The notes beneath the pieces are model-generated. The model saw nothing but the letters and a program-made list of their open reading frames with translations, was not told where the DNA came from and ran no database searches. A DNA stretch of 64,000 bases from DASQPR01 sp963797605 (lineage in GTDB: Bacteria > Actinomycetota > Actinomycetes > Mycobacteriales > Micromonosporaceae): contig CAWCPX010000009.1 of assembly GCA_963797605.1 (NCBI GenBank), positions 124,001-188,000 on the forward strand, read 5' to 3'. Both the position numbers and the translations under genes were made by a program. Shown here piece after piece: positions 16,722-25,658 of the stretch. How positions within the stretch are numbered: position 1 is the stretch's first letter; every line of letters begins with the position of its first letter.

Positions 16722-17381
16722 TCAGCTCGTGGTGGGATCACCCGGCATGTTCGGCGGGGTCGGCGCGGCGTGCGCGCCGGTGACGGTGCCCGTCGGAGCA
16801 TAGTCGTGGCCGCCATGGCCGGTGTGGTCGTCGAAGGCGTGCTGGAGTTTGCGCAACCGGAATGCGAGGGTCACATCGGTGACAGCCCGCCCCAGCGCGA
16901 CCACGGCGACGTAGAGCACGAGCACGTACACCGACCGGTGGAAGTTCCCGGCGGCCCAGAAGCCGACGAGCAGTTCCGCGATGCCGACGACGAGCAGCAG
17001 CCACCAGGCGTCGCTCTCGGTTTTCGTGGCGAAGGACAGCATGATGTCGGTGATGCCCTTGAAGAGCAGGTACCAGCCGATGAACGCGGCTACCCAGACG
17101 AAGGTGTCGCCGGGGTGCACGAGGGCGACGATGCCGGTCGCGAGGAACAGGACGCCGAGAAGCGTGTGCAGCCACTTCCATCCGGGTGCCGTGAACGCGT
17201 TCACGAGTTCGGCGGCGGCCGCGAGCAGGATGATCACGCCGGCGAGGGCGGCGATCGCGGCGACCGTGTGCACGTTGAAGCGCAGCACCACCCAGGCGAT
17301 GATGGTCCAGGCCGCCGCCGTGACGAGGTAGATCCACCACGGCACGCGCCGGGAGCCGTCCGTGAGGAAGACGTTCGACAT
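16722..17381 (-). CDS. HdeD/DUF308-family membrane protein
   Basis: A 219-residue integral membrane protein with six predicted helices in three related pairs (e.g. WWIYLVTAAAWTIIAWVVL, IAALAGVIILLAAAAELVNAF, LHTLLGVLFLATGIVALV), the pattern of HdeD/DUF308 proteins, which are linked to acid or general stress but have no defined mechanism. The C-terminus is a His/Gly/Pro-rich cytoplasmic tail. ATG 17381 follows AGGAGG. Monocistronic. Confidence 0.75.
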   Translation of the reverse strand: MSNVFLTDGSRRVPWWIYLVTAAAWTIIAWVVLRFNVHTVAAIAALAGVIILLAAAAELVNAFTAPGWKWLHTLLGVLFLATGIVALVHPGDTFVWVAAFIGWYLLFKGITDIMLSFATKTESDAWWLLLVVGIAELLVGFWAAGNFHRSVYVLVLYVAVVALGRAVTDVTLAFRLRKLQHAFDDHTGHGGHDYAPTGTVTGAHAAPTPPNMPGDPTTS

Positions 17382-17530
17382 GGGCCTGCCTCCTGTGTCC
17401 GTTGATCCAGTAGAGCATTCACGTTTCGGCGATGTGCCCATTTTTGCGAGGTACGTCCGGTGGGAAGAGTCACCACTCCTCGCATTTCCGGCAAATGGCT
17501 TTAAACGTCATCACGGGCTGCCACGATGAC

Positions 17531-18862
17531 ATGATGGCGGATACGGGCGACGTCGCGCCGATGCCCGACGATCCGGAGCCGAGCGGGCCGCGCTCCGGCG
17601 ATGCGAGTTCCGGCGACGCGAGCTCCGACGTCACGCGAACGGCCGCCGTGCGCCGCCACAGCGTCGGCGGGCTCCGATGGACCGCCGCGATCGTCCTCCT
17701 GCTGATCGCCGGACTGCTCGTGCCCGCGACGATCGCGGCCCGCTACGCCCGCGGCGAGCTGTTGAACACCGACCGCTTCGTCGCGACGATGGCTCCGCTG
17801 GCGACCGACCCGGCCGTGCAAAGCGCCTTGACCGAACGCGTGACCGACGAGGTCATCAACTACCTCGACCTGCCCGCGCTGATCAACCAGGCCACCTCTG
17901 CCGTGAACATCCGCGGCCTGAACGCGCTCGGGGGCCTTGTCGCCGGCCCGATCACCGACTGGGTGCACTCCTTCGTCTACAAGCACGTCAACCAGTTCGT
18001 CAGCAGCGCCACGTTCGCGTCGCTCTGGGCCTCGATCCTGCGAGCCGCGCATCAAGCGGTCGACCACATCCTCACCGGCGAGAAGAACGGGGCGGTCACC
18101 GCGACCGACGGCGCTATCGTGCTGAACATCGGCCCGCTGGTCGCCGGCGCCAAGACCGCGCTGGTCAACGACGGGTTCTCGCTCGCGTCCAAAGTGCCGA
18201 CCGTCAACACGTCGTTCACGCTGTTCGAATCCGACAAGATCACCAAGGTCCAGGGGTACGTGCGGCTGCTCAACCGCACGGCGAACTGGCTGCCCTGGAT
18301 CACGCTCGCCGTCTTCGCGCTGGCGCTGTGGGCCGCTCCCCGCCGCCGCCGGGCCGCCATCGCCGGCGTCGTGTTCGCGGGCCTGCTGATGATCGTCGAG
18401 CTGATCACGAACGGATACATCCGGAACGCGTACGTGCGCGCGCTCGGTATCAAAGGTCTGGATCAGCCAGCGGGACTCGTCGTCTACAACCAGGTCACGC
18501 ACTACCTGATCCTCGCGACCGTCACGGCGCTCGTCACGTTCATCGTGGCCGCCGTGTGGCTGTGGCTCGTCGGCCGCGGGCGCGTCGGCACGCTGCTGCG
18601 ACGGATCGTGGACCCCGGGTTCTCGTGGACGGCCCGGCAGATCGGATGGTCGCGCAACGGATTCTGGACCGGGCTGTACGCGTACCGCGGATGGGTGTTT
18701 CTGGTTTTGGGTGTTCTGGCCTTCGTCATTCTGTTGCACAACCCGTTCATCAGCACCGCGATCTGGCTGACGATCGGCGCGCTCGTCATCACGTGCGCGT
18801 TCGCGGTGATCCACCGGTTCGGCCGTCGCGTCACCCATCCGGCGACGCCGGCGGCGCCGTAG
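17531..18862 (+). CDS. Multi-pass membrane protein of unknown function
   Basis: A 443-residue protein. Residues 1-40 are acidic, Ser/Asp-rich and cytoplasmic; one TM (WTAAIVLLLIAGLLVPATIAARY) leads into a large extracytoplasmic region of about 180 residues (LLNTDRFVATMAPLATDPAVQSALTERV...), then at least four TMs in the second half. The LLNTDRFVATMAPLA-type motif is recurrent in actinobacterial membrane proteins annotated only as hypothetical. Tandem ATGs at 17531 and 17534; upstream start candidates lack sequence quality. Its 3' end overlaps the convergent YihY gene by 32 bp. Confidence 0.65.
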   Translation: MMADTGDVAPMPDDPEPSGPRSGDASSGDASSDVTRTAAVRRHSVGGLRWTAAIVLLLIAGLLVPATIAARYARGELLNTDRFVATMAPLATDPAVQSALTERVTDEVINYLDLPALINQATSAVNIRGLNALGGLVAGPITDWVHSFVYKHVNQFVSSATFASLWASILRAAHQAVDHILTGEKNGAVTATDGAIVLNIGPLVAGAKTALVNDGFSLASKVPTVNTSFTLFESDKITKVQGYVRLLNRTANWLPWITLAVFALALWAAPRRRRAAIAGVVFAGLLMIVELITNGYIRNAYVRALGIKGLDQPAGLVVYNQVTHYLILATVTALVTFIVAAVWLWLVGRGRVGTLLRRIVDPGFSWTARQIGWSRNGFWTGLYAYRGWVFLVLGVLAFVILLHNPFISTAIWLTIGALVITCAFAVIHRFGRRVTHPATPAAP

Positions 18863-19766
18863 CCCCGGATTTGCCCACACGGCGGCGAGCGGCGGTGACA
18901 ATCCGGCTCGGCGGTTTGTCGCGGCGCCACGATTCCGGGTCGGCCGAGCCACGGGCCCAGGTGCCCAGGCGGCCGGTGTGCTGGGCGGCGAGAGCGCCGA
19001 GGATCGCCGTGGCCACGATGACCGATCCCATCACGACGAGCCACGACTGGATCGCGAACACGGCGCCGATCGTGCCGTACTGCTGTTCGTTCTTCTGGAT
19101 GATGCGCGGCACGAACTCGACCGACAGGGCGCTCGCGACGACCATGGCGATGGACGTGATGATCGCGGTGGCCGCGATGGACCGAATCCGGACCCGGCCG
19201 CAGAGCAGCACGAACGGTGTCAGCCACCAGAGCGCGACCGAGAACACGATCAGCAGCAGTGCGCGTAGCGAGATGACGTAGAAGGCCGGGCTCTCGGTCA
19301 GCTTCAGCGCGAACCCGACCAGCGCGAGGTAGAGGATGATGCCGATCAACCATTCGAGACCGCGCAGGCTGCCCTTCATGCCGAGCCGGGGCAGCGCCCA
19401 GGAGTTCTCGTAGACCCGTTGCAGCGCCCGCGTGAAACTCGTGGCCGACCCGAGCACCACCAGCAGGCCGAGGACGGTCAGGCCACCGTGGAGTTCGTCG
19501 CGCGAGGAAACCAGGTGCTGCAACGTTTGCGAGGTGTCGCCGTTGAGGCCGAAACGTCGCCGCAACGTGTTCTGCAGGGCTTCGCCCACCGCGTCCGGTG
19601 CGAGCGAGATGATGCCGATGAGCAGCGGAAACAACGCCATGAAGGTCTGTGCGGCCAGGACGACGGCGCTCTGGATGAGTCCGACCGACGCGAGGCGCTC
19701 GACCACAGGTGTCGCGCGGGTCAGGAGAGACTGCGAGAAGGATCGGAACAGTGACATACTGCCCAT
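18831..19766 (-). CDS. YihY/virulence factor BrkB family membrane protein
   Basis: A 311-residue protein with about six TMs in the order and spacing of the YihY/BrkB family (once called ribonuclease BN). Typical elements include AAQTFMALFPLLIGIISL in TM1, LLVVLGSATSFTRALQRVYENSW in the loop after TM2, and WWLTPFVLLCGRVRIRS. Function in bacteria is unresolved; proposed roles are envelope stress or transport. Start 19766 (or ATG 19757, three codons on). The C-terminal tail is cytoplasmic and basic, and its last codons overlap the convergent gene. Confidence 0.8.
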   Translation of the reverse strand: MGSMSLFRSFSQSLLTRATPVVERLASVGLIQSAVVLAAQTFMALFPLLIGIISLAPDAVGEALQNTLRRRFGLNGDTSQTLQHLVSSRDELHGGLTVLGLLVVLGSATSFTRALQRVYENSWALPRLGMKGSLRGLEWLIGIILYLALVGFALKLTESPAFYVISLRALLLIVFSVALWWLTPFVLLCGRVRIRSIAATAIITSIAMVVASALSVEFVPRIIQKNEQQYGTIGAVFAIQSWLVVMGSVIVATAILGALAAQHTGRLGTWARGSADPESWRRDKPPSRIVTAARRRVGKSGATAPPASPDG

Positions 19767-19854
19767 AAGACGATTATCGGTTGTACCGAACAGATCGGCG
19801 CTCGGTTTGTCACAAAGCTCCCCGGCGCGGGTCCACCGAGTCCGCAGACGTCTG

Positions 19855-20541
19855 GTGGAGCGCGATGCCTACGCGTTCCTGCTCGTCGCGATCGTCGTGA
19901 CGATCGTCCTCGTGGGCTTCGGCAACGCGGGCGGCCCGGTCGCGATCGGTGTCCAGGGTGGAACGCTCGTGTTCGCCCTGTGGACGTCCGGCGCCCACGC
20001 TCGCCCCCGCCAGATCGCTGCCGCGCTCGCCACCGCCGCGTTCGTCATCTCCATCATCGACACCGGCCGGGTCGAACCGTGGCTCGAAGGGCTCGACTCA
20101 GCGTCCGGCGCGCTGCTCGCCATCGGCGCGATGGGCGCGATCCTGCGGCGAGCCAAGGAACGGCTGATGGTCGACCGGGACACCGTGCTCGCGGTCATGG
20201 GCGTCTACCTGCTGATCGGGCTCGCGTACACCTACATTTTCGGGTTCATCGGATCGGTCAGCGACACCCCGTTCTTCGCCGGCAACCACGGCACCGTCGA
20301 CCCGGCCGACTTCATCTACTACAGCTTCGTCACCCTCGCAACCGTCGGCTACGGCGACTTCACCGCGGCCACGCGAACCGGCCAGCTCGTCTCCGTGTCC
20401 GAGGCGATCATCGGACAGCTGTACCTTGTATCGGTAGTCGGGCTCGTGGTCGGCAACTTCGGCCGGCTGCGCGACGGCGGGCCGGCCGGTGGCGCGCAGC
20501 CGCCGGGCCTGCCGACCGACGACGAAAACGACAACGAATGA
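19855..20541 (+). CDS. Voltage-gated-like K+ channel (ion channel family)
   Basis: A six-helix potassium channel of about 228 residues. Four hydrophobic segments precede the pore module: TM5 VLAVMGVYLLIGLAYTYIFGFI, pore helix and selectivity filter in TLATVGYGDF (TVGYGD), and TM6 LVSVSEAIIGQLYLVSVVGLVVG. There is no RCK domain; only a short Gly/Pro-rich tail. The start is uncertain: GTG 19855 (MERDAYAFLLV) is the first start giving a clean N-terminus, TTG 19807 would add 16 basic residues; neither has a clear ribosome site. Divergent from YihY and followed closely by the GNAT gene. Confidence 0.8.
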   Translation: MERDAYAFLLVAIVVTIVLVGFGNAGGPVAIGVQGGTLVFALWTSGAHARPRQIAAALATAAFVISIIDTGRVEPWLEGLDSASGALLAIGAMGAILRRAKERLMVDRDTVLAVMGVYLLIGLAYTYIFGFIGSVSDTPFFAGNHGTVDPADFIYYSFVTLATVGYGDFTAATRTGQLVSVSEAIIGQLYLVSVVGLVVGNFGRLRDGGPAGGAQPPGLPTDDENDNE

Positions 20542-20554
20542 AGGGACGGCTCCG

Positions 20555-20851
20555 GTGAGCGTCGAGATCGCTAACGTGCCGGCGAAACACCGCTATGAGA
20601 TACGCCTCGACGGAGCGCTCGCCGGGTTCTCCGCCTACCAGATGCGTTCCGGCACACCCGAGGCCACGATCGTCACGCACACGCAGGTCGAACCCGAGTA
20701 CGAGGGTCATGGGCTCGGGAGCGCGCTCGCCCGGGGCGTGCTCGACGACATCCGGGCCCACGGTGGCGTCGTGGTGCCGCTGTGCCCGTTCATCGCGGCC
20801 TACATCCGCGATCACGACGACTATCAGGACCTCGTCAGTCCTAGTCATTGA
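20555..20851 (+). CDS. Small GNAT N-acetyltransferase (YjdJ/Gtn-like)
   Basis: A 98-residue GNAT-fold protein of the single-domain YjdJ type: YEIRLDGALAGFSAYQ strands, then the acetyl-CoA loop VEPEYEGHGLGSALARGVLDDIR (motif Q/RxxGxG/A as EGHGLGSA) and the family-diagnostic VVPLCPFIAAYI containing the conserved Cys/Pro. GTG 20555 overlaps no gene but follows the channel stop by 13 bases with GAAGGGA between, so it is likely co-transcribed with the channel. Substrate unknown. Its end overlaps the convergent gene by 11 bp. Confidence 0.85.
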   Translation: MSVEIANVPAKHRYEIRLDGALAGFSAYQMRSGTPEATIVTHTQVEPEYEGHGLGSALARGVLDDIRAHGGVVVPLCPFIAAYIRDHDDYQDLVSPSH

Positions 20852-21635
20852 AGAACGCGTACGTGGCCGGCGGTGCCGGGATCACGCTGGCCGCCGGGGG
20901 AGCGGTGACAGCGTCGGGCGCGCCGAAGTCGGTGAACATGAAGTCGTTCGTCAGGTTGCCGTCGTAGCTGTCCGCGTTGATCGTCAAGTCGGTGAGCCGG
21001 CCCTGACCGTCCACGGTGGCGGTGAACGGCGTCCGTCTCGCGGCCACCCCGGCGTCCTTCAGGTCGCTCGCCGGCGGCGCCGTCACCCCGGTCGCGGCGG
21101 TCAGGTCGACGGTGCCCGCGACGCGCGTCGGATCCGACGGGTCGGGATAGGTCACGTCGGACACCTTCGTCAGCAGCCCGGCGATATCGAGCGCGTCGGT
21201 CGAACCGGAGGTGTCGAACGGCGCCGCTGTCGCGCTCGTGAGCTTCGACTTGTCGATCTCGAGCCACTTGTCCGGCCCGGCCCCGACCTGTGACTGGAAC
21301 GAACCGACGTCGAGCTTCGCCCAGAACTTGTCGCCGATCTGCGTGAAGTCGACGTCGATCGGGGTGCCGCCCTCGGTGCCCTGCAGGTCGAGCGTGGCCG
21401 CGCGTGACGTCGGGTCGACCGATCCGCTGGCCGTCAGTTTGCCGGAGCCGCCCGCGGCCGTCGAGCCACTCGTGCCGCTGAGGTTGTAGCCCTGACCGTT
21501 GAGGTTCGCGACGGCGGTCGCCAGCGTGTCCGCCGCCGATCCGGCCGCCACGACCGGCGTCGCCACCAGCGCCGCGGCGACCACGAGGACGGCGGCCAGG
21601 ACGACGGACCGAGCGGCAAGACGGTAACCGGCCAT
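20841..21635 (-). CDS. Secreted LppX/LprAFG-like protein
   Basis: A 264-residue exported protein: signal peptide about 1-31 (ARSVVLAAVLVVAAALVATPVVA) with no lipobox Cys. The mature part has the repeated beta-strand pattern of LppX/LprAFG-like proteins (NLSGTSGSTAAGGSGKLTASGSVDPTSRAATLDLQG; QIGDKFWAKLDVG; GTVDLTAATG; ATVDGQGRLTDLTINAD). Family members carry or transfer lipids across the actinobacterial envelope. The missing acylation Cys suggests a secreted or signal-anchored variant. Assigned from fold-level pattern, so moderate certainty. Confidence 0.6.
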   Translation of the reverse strand: MAGYRLAARSVVLAAVLVVAAALVATPVVAAGSAADTLATAVANLNGQGYNLSGTSGSTAAGGSGKLTASGSVDPTSRAATLDLQGTEGGTPIDVDFTQIGDKFWAKLDVGSFQSQVGAGPDKWLEIDKSKLTSATAAPFDTSGSTDALDIAGLLTKVSDVTYPDPSDPTRVAGTVDLTAATGVTAPPASDLKDAGVAARRTPFTATVDGQGRLTDLTINADSYDGNLTNDFMFTDFGAPDAVTAPPAASVIPAPPATYAFFND

Positions 21636-21696
21636 GGCATGAGGTTAACGAGGATTGTTCGGGTTACGCCCGATAATCGGAGACTCCGATGCGCGC

Positions 21697-22416
21697 TCAC
21701 CTGTCGACGGCGTCGAGAGGCACGTCGACTCGTTCGGCCGCGGGCGCCTCCAGCGTGCGCGCGAGCTGACCCTGTTCGGCGATGCCGAGCGCGTACAGCA
21801 CGGTGTCCCGCGCTAGTGCGTGCCAGTCGCCGGCCCGGCGCAACATCGCGTGGGCTTCCCCTGCGACACGGAAATGCGCCACCCGGGCCCCGGCCGCGGC
21901 CGCCTCGACGGCGTACCGGCGGGACGCGCTCGGCCTGGTCATGTGATCGCCGTCGCCGTGCGCGATCACGACGAGATGGCCCCTGAGCTGCGCAAACGGA
22001 TCGCCCGGCTCGACCCACGGTGCCAGCGCGCAGACCGCGACCACGGGATCATCGCCGCCGACGTAGAACGCGGTGCGGCCACCCATCGAGTGACCGACCA
22101 GCACGACCGGCGCGCCCGGATGTTCAGCGCGGACGCGGGCCAGCGCCCACCTGGCGTCGCGTACCGGGTCCTGGTTCGGGCCGTTCCAACCGCGTACGCG
22201 GTAGCGCAGTTGCCACACGGCGACACCGTGATCGCGGGTGACCCGGTGGATCTCCCGGGCGAACAGAGTCATCCGCTGGTAGGAGAGATGGCGGCGGCTC
22301 GCGGGCGCGAGACCGGTGGCCCGGCCGCCGGGGAGCACGATCACGACGCCGGTCACGGGGGTGGCGGGTTCCGGTGGCCGCACCCGCAGGCCGGGCTCGC
22401 GCTGCGGTGACGTCAC
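21697..22416 (-). CDS. Alpha/beta hydrolase
   Basis: A 239-residue cytoplasmic alpha/beta hydrolase: oxyanion-strand segment VTGVVIVLPGGRATG, nucleophile elbow VVLVGHSMGGRTAF (Ser in GHSMG), acid region VVIAHGDGDHMTRPSAS, and catalytic His in VAGEAHAMLRR. It resembles dienelactone-hydrolase-like or esterase enzymes. It lies upstream of the LppX-like gene on the same strand, 61 bp apart. Substrate not predictable. Confidence 0.8.
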   Translation of the reverse strand: MTSPQREPGLRVRPPEPATPVTGVVIVLPGGRATGLAPASRRHLSYQRMTLFAREIHRVTRDHGVAVWQLRYRVRGWNGPNQDPVRDARWALARVRAEHPGAPVVLVGHSMGGRTAFYVGGDDPVVAVCALAPWVEPGDPFAQLRGHLVVIAHGDGDHMTRPSASRRYAVEAAAAGARVAHFRVAGEAHAMLRRAGDWHALARDTVLYALGIAEQGQLARTLEAPAAERVDVPLDAVDR

Positions 22417-22528
22417 GACTCGGCACCCCGGGCGATCCGCGGCCGTGCACGGACGGGGATCGCGGGCACCGTGCGGATCCGCCTAACGGAGGGGTCGGGG
22501 GTCACGGCCCCACCTTAGGGCGCCGGTG

Positions 22529-23134
22529 TCACCGATGCAGGGCAGGCTCGCTGGGCGCGGAGGCGGTCGTCGAGGCGGCGCCCGCCGTGCCGGTCTGCGC
22601 GCCGCCGGCGGGGTTCGACGAGGGCGTATCCGTGGCGGGCTTCGTCTCTGTCGCTGTGGGAGCTTTCGCCGCCGTGGCAGGCTTCGTGGTCGGGTTGCCG
22701 GTGAAGACGTGCTTGTGCATAGCCCAGTAGCGGAACGCGGTGGCGAGCCCGAGCCCGATCACGTTGGTGGAGATGTTGTCGTCGAGTGTGGTGCGCAGGT
22801 CGAGCACGTAGTGCGTGAAAAACAGGATGCCGAGCGAGATGCCGAGACCGACCATGCACACGATCAGGAACATCACGAACTCGCGCCGGATGGCCTGCCG
22901 CTTGGTCGCGCTGAAGGTCCAGTAGCGGTTGCCGACCCACGAGACCAGGATGCCGAGCGCCGTGGAGATGAACTTGGCGGTCAGCGGCTCGACTCCGCCA
23001 TAGCGCAGAACGTTGAAGCCACCCACGTCGGCGACCACACCGACCAGGCCAATCGCGCCGAACTTCGTGAGCCGGGCGCGATGCCGACGGAGTTTGTCGG
23101 ACCAGCGGTTTACGAGGGACAACGGCCGTTCCAA
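22529..23134 (-). CDS. GtrA-family flippase-like membrane protein
   Basis: A 201-residue protein with four TMs typical of GtrA (FGAIGLVGVVADVGGFNVLRY; AKFISTALGILVSWVGNRYWTF; FVMFLIVCMVGLGISLGILFF; NVIGLGLATAFRYWAMHKHVF), including the family motif NRYWTFS and the final FRYWAMHKHVF. GtrA proteins help flip polyprenyl-phosphate-linked sugars for cell-wall or lipopolysaccharide glycosylation. An Ala/Thr/Pro-rich cytoplasmic tail of about 55 residues follows. It is downstream of the large GT-C-like membrane protein gene and marks the start of the surface-glycan locus. Confidence 0.85.
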   Translation of the reverse strand: MERPLSLVNRWSDKLRRHRARLTKFGAIGLVGVVADVGGFNVLRYGGVEPLTAKFISTALGILVSWVGNRYWTFSATKRQAIRREFVMFLIVCMVGLGISLGILFFTHYVLDLRTTLDDNISTNVIGLGLATAFRYWAMHKHVFTGNPTTKPATAAKAPTATETKPATDTPSSNPAGGAQTGTAGAASTTASAPSEPALHR

Positions 23135-23232
23135 TGCTCGGGGTCTGCTGCGCGTAACAGGCTAACGCTCACTTCAGGCCCGCGCGAAATTGAAAGCGCG
23201 TCCCTCTCAGGTTAGCCCTTGCTGTCAGGAGG

Positions 23233-25545
23233 CTACTTGGAGCCTGTGAATTCGTATACGTCGACCCCGGAAGTCTGGTAACGCAAGGTCGCGTAGGGCG
23301 CGAAGGCCGCCGGGCTCGCGTACGGCCTGGTGTGGTCCACGAAGATCCATTTGACGCCCATCTTCTCCAGTTGGGCGGCGCCGTCGGCCGTGGGGTCGGC
23401 GATGAATCCGTCGTTGAGCGCGAGCAGTTCCGGTTTCCAGTAGTTGATCGTGATGGAGTCGCGGCCCTTCGGCGCGAGCTTGGCCGATTCCGGCGTCGCG
23501 GTCCAGCCCTCGAGCAGCACCTGCCGCTCGCTGAACGCGGCCACCACGAAGCGGCGTGAGTCGCAGTTTGCGTCGGGAGCCATCGGTGTCGTGCAGTGTC
23601 GGTTGGTCATCACCATGTCGTCGACGCCCGAGTGGTCGCGGATGAACCGGGCCGCGTCGATCTCACCGACCGAGGTGGCCTGCGGGTTGTTCTGGGAGAC
23701 ACTGGCCAGCTTCGCCATCGGCGGGTGCAGCAGGCTGGTCCATCCGATGAACAGGCCACCCGCGAGCACCGCGACCACGACCGCGGCGCCGGCGAGCCGG
23801 ACCCGTTCGGTGCGGCCGGTGCCGAGGAACCAGCCCACGACGGCGGCGAGGGCCAGCACGGCGAGCGCGATCAGCACCATCGCACCGGCACGCCGCCAGG
23901 CACCCATCGGCAGCGGGCCGAGCAGGATCGGAGCGGCTTCGACGAACACCAGGCCGGCCACGAGGCCGAGACCGATGACGCGTACGCGCTTGTCCGGCTT
24001 GATGACGTTGAAGAGCGAGACGAGACCGAGGCAGGACGCGATCGCGAGCAGCGGCTCGGCCGTCCGGGCGAAATACCACTGGCTGGCACCCGGATGCCCG
24101 AACACGGCCACGGCACCGGCACCGGCGAGGGAGCCGCCGATCAGCGTCCACGCGACCGGGCTGCGACGACCCGATCGGGTGAACGGGAGCACCACCGCGC
24201 CGATCGCACGCGCGAGCACCCCGCCGACGGCCAGGGCCAGCACCAGGACGATCTGCGCGGTGCCGTGCGGGATGCCGAGCCAGGTGTTGACGCCGGTCTC
24301 GTCAGCGGCCTCGGTCGGGTTGATGTTGAGGCCGGCGTCGGAGCCCTGGAAGACGAACACGAGCGCGAAGATCAGGCACGCCATCACGATGACGAGGTCG
24401 ATCACGACGGCCCAGGTACGGCCGCGGTTAAAGAAGATCATGCCCGCGACGGCAAGGCCGAGACCGACCACGAGCAGCGGCAGCGTCGAGCCCTTCGTGC
24501 CGGCCGCGCCGATGCACAGGATCGGCAGGAGCACGACGCCACCCGCGACCATCTGCTTGTTCCATCGCAGCGCGAGCACGAGCACGGCGCCGACCATCAT
24601 CGGGATCGCGAGCGCGAGGCTGGGCGACAGCGGCGCGATCGGGCTGCCGGAGGCGGCGCGGCCGAAGACGTTGAGGTCGCCGCCGAACAGCGCGAGCGCG
24701 GCCGCGAGCGGACCGGTCCACGCACGACCGGACAGGCGCACCGCGGCGATCGCGATAGCCGCGACGACCACGATCGGCATCAGCACCGGCATGAAGCGGA
24801 ACAGCACCTCGTCGAGCGGGGCACCGGAGGCGACCGAGATCTGCGCGACCCAGGCGTGGCTGAACCAGTGGTAGGCCAGGGATTCGCTGTGGACCCAGGG
24901 GAACGTCGTCGGGCCGCGGTGCGCCAACTGCCCGGCCAGCGCGAGGTGCAGGTACGCGTCGACGTGGGGCGACCGGAAGCCGGACTGCCAGCTCAGGGGC
25001 ACGTACCGGAAGTAGGACCGCAGCTGCGGGATCGTGGTGAGGAACAGCGCGCCGATGGCCGTGCTCCACCACCAGGGCAGCGACGTGGACCGGACGTCGA
25101 TGATGCGCCGGCGCGTGCCGGGCACCGCGAGCAACACGACCGCGACGAGGATCGGGGTGTAGGAGATCCACGGCGTCTCGGTCAGACCCGCGACGACCTG
25201 GGCGCCGATCGCGAGCACCGAGCCGATCGCGAAGCCCATGGCGAGGTCTTCGATCAGCCAGCCCTTGCGCGGGCGCACCGAACGCCAGGCGAGCATGCCC
25301 GGCAGGATCTGGGTGCCGATGACGACCAGCGTCGCGAGGGTGACGTGAGCGGTGGACATGCCGCCACGGACGGCGTACGCGAGCATCGCCAGCGCGGCCA
25401 GCGCCGCGGCCAGGACACCCAAACGACTGAATCGGTTGGTCGCGCGGGCACCTGCTTCCGCCGTCGCGACCGGTGGCGTAACGGGCTCGGGAGCGGGCGG
25501 ACGGTCCTCGAGATCGGGGGCGGCGTCATCGGTCGTCTGTGTCAC
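23233..25545 (-). CDS. Large GT-C-like membrane protein (putative glycosyltransferase)
   Basis: About 770 residues with roughly 13 predicted TMs. The first large external loop has the acidic/His pattern of GT-C enzymes (SPHVDAYLHLALAGQLAHRG, then SLAYHWFSHAWVAQIS); GT-C enzymes transfer sugars from polyprenyl-phosphate donors outside the membrane. The last about 170 residues form a soluble extracytoplasmic domain with Cys pair (HCTTPMAPDANCD). I chose GTG 25545 because it follows AGGGGAGAAAC; the frame extends 12 codons upstream with no ribosome site. A polyprenyl-phosphate sugar made by the GT2 at 26409 would be a natural donor. Family assignment is by topology and motif only. Confidence 0.6.
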   Translation of the reverse strand: MTQTTDDAAPDLEDRPPAPEPVTPPVATAEAGARATNRFSRLGVLAAALAALAMLAYAVRGGMSTAHVTLATLVVIGTQILPGMLAWRSVRPRKGWLIEDLAMGFAIGSVLAIGAQVVAGLTETPWISYTPILVAVVLLAVPGTRRRIIDVRSTSLPWWWSTAIGALFLTTIPQLRSYFRYVPLSWQSGFRSPHVDAYLHLALAGQLAHRGPTTFPWVHSESLAYHWFSHAWVAQISVASGAPLDEVLFRFMPVLMPIVVVAAIAIAAVRLSGRAWTGPLAAALALFGGDLNVFGRAASGSPIAPLSPSLALAIPMMVGAVLVLALRWNKQMVAGGVVLLPILCIGAAGTKGSTLPLLVVGLGLAVAGMIFFNRGRTWAVVIDLVIVMACLIFALVFVFQGSDAGLNINPTEAADETGVNTWLGIPHGTAQIVLVLALAVGGVLARAIGAVVLPFTRSGRRSPVAWTLIGGSLAGAGAVAVFGHPGASQWYFARTAEPLLAIASCLGLVSLFNVIKPDKRVRVIGLGLVAGLVFVEAAPILLGPLPMGAWRRAGAMVLIALAVLALAAVVGWFLGTGRTERVRLAGAAVVVAVLAGGLFIGWTSLLHPPMAKLASVSQNNPQATSVGEIDAARFIRDHSGVDDMVMTNRHCTTPMAPDANCDSRRFVVAAFSERQVLLEGWTATPESAKLAPKGRDSITINYWKPELLALNDGFIADPTADGAAQLEKMGVKWIFVDHTRPYASPAAFAPYATLRYQTSGVDVYEFTGSK

Positions 25546-25658
25546 GTTTCTCCCCTGAAGCCCGGATTTTTGCGACATCAAGGCCGCCTGGCACGCCCGG
25601 TAGTATAAGCATGTGAGGCCCCGTCGGATTTCCGACCGTTGGTGCTATCTTCCTCCTC

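Noticed and set aside
23596..25608. 670-codon plus-strand open frame opposite the GT-C-like gene
   Set aside because: Extreme Asp/Arg/His/Gln composition; it is the complement of membrane-helix codons.
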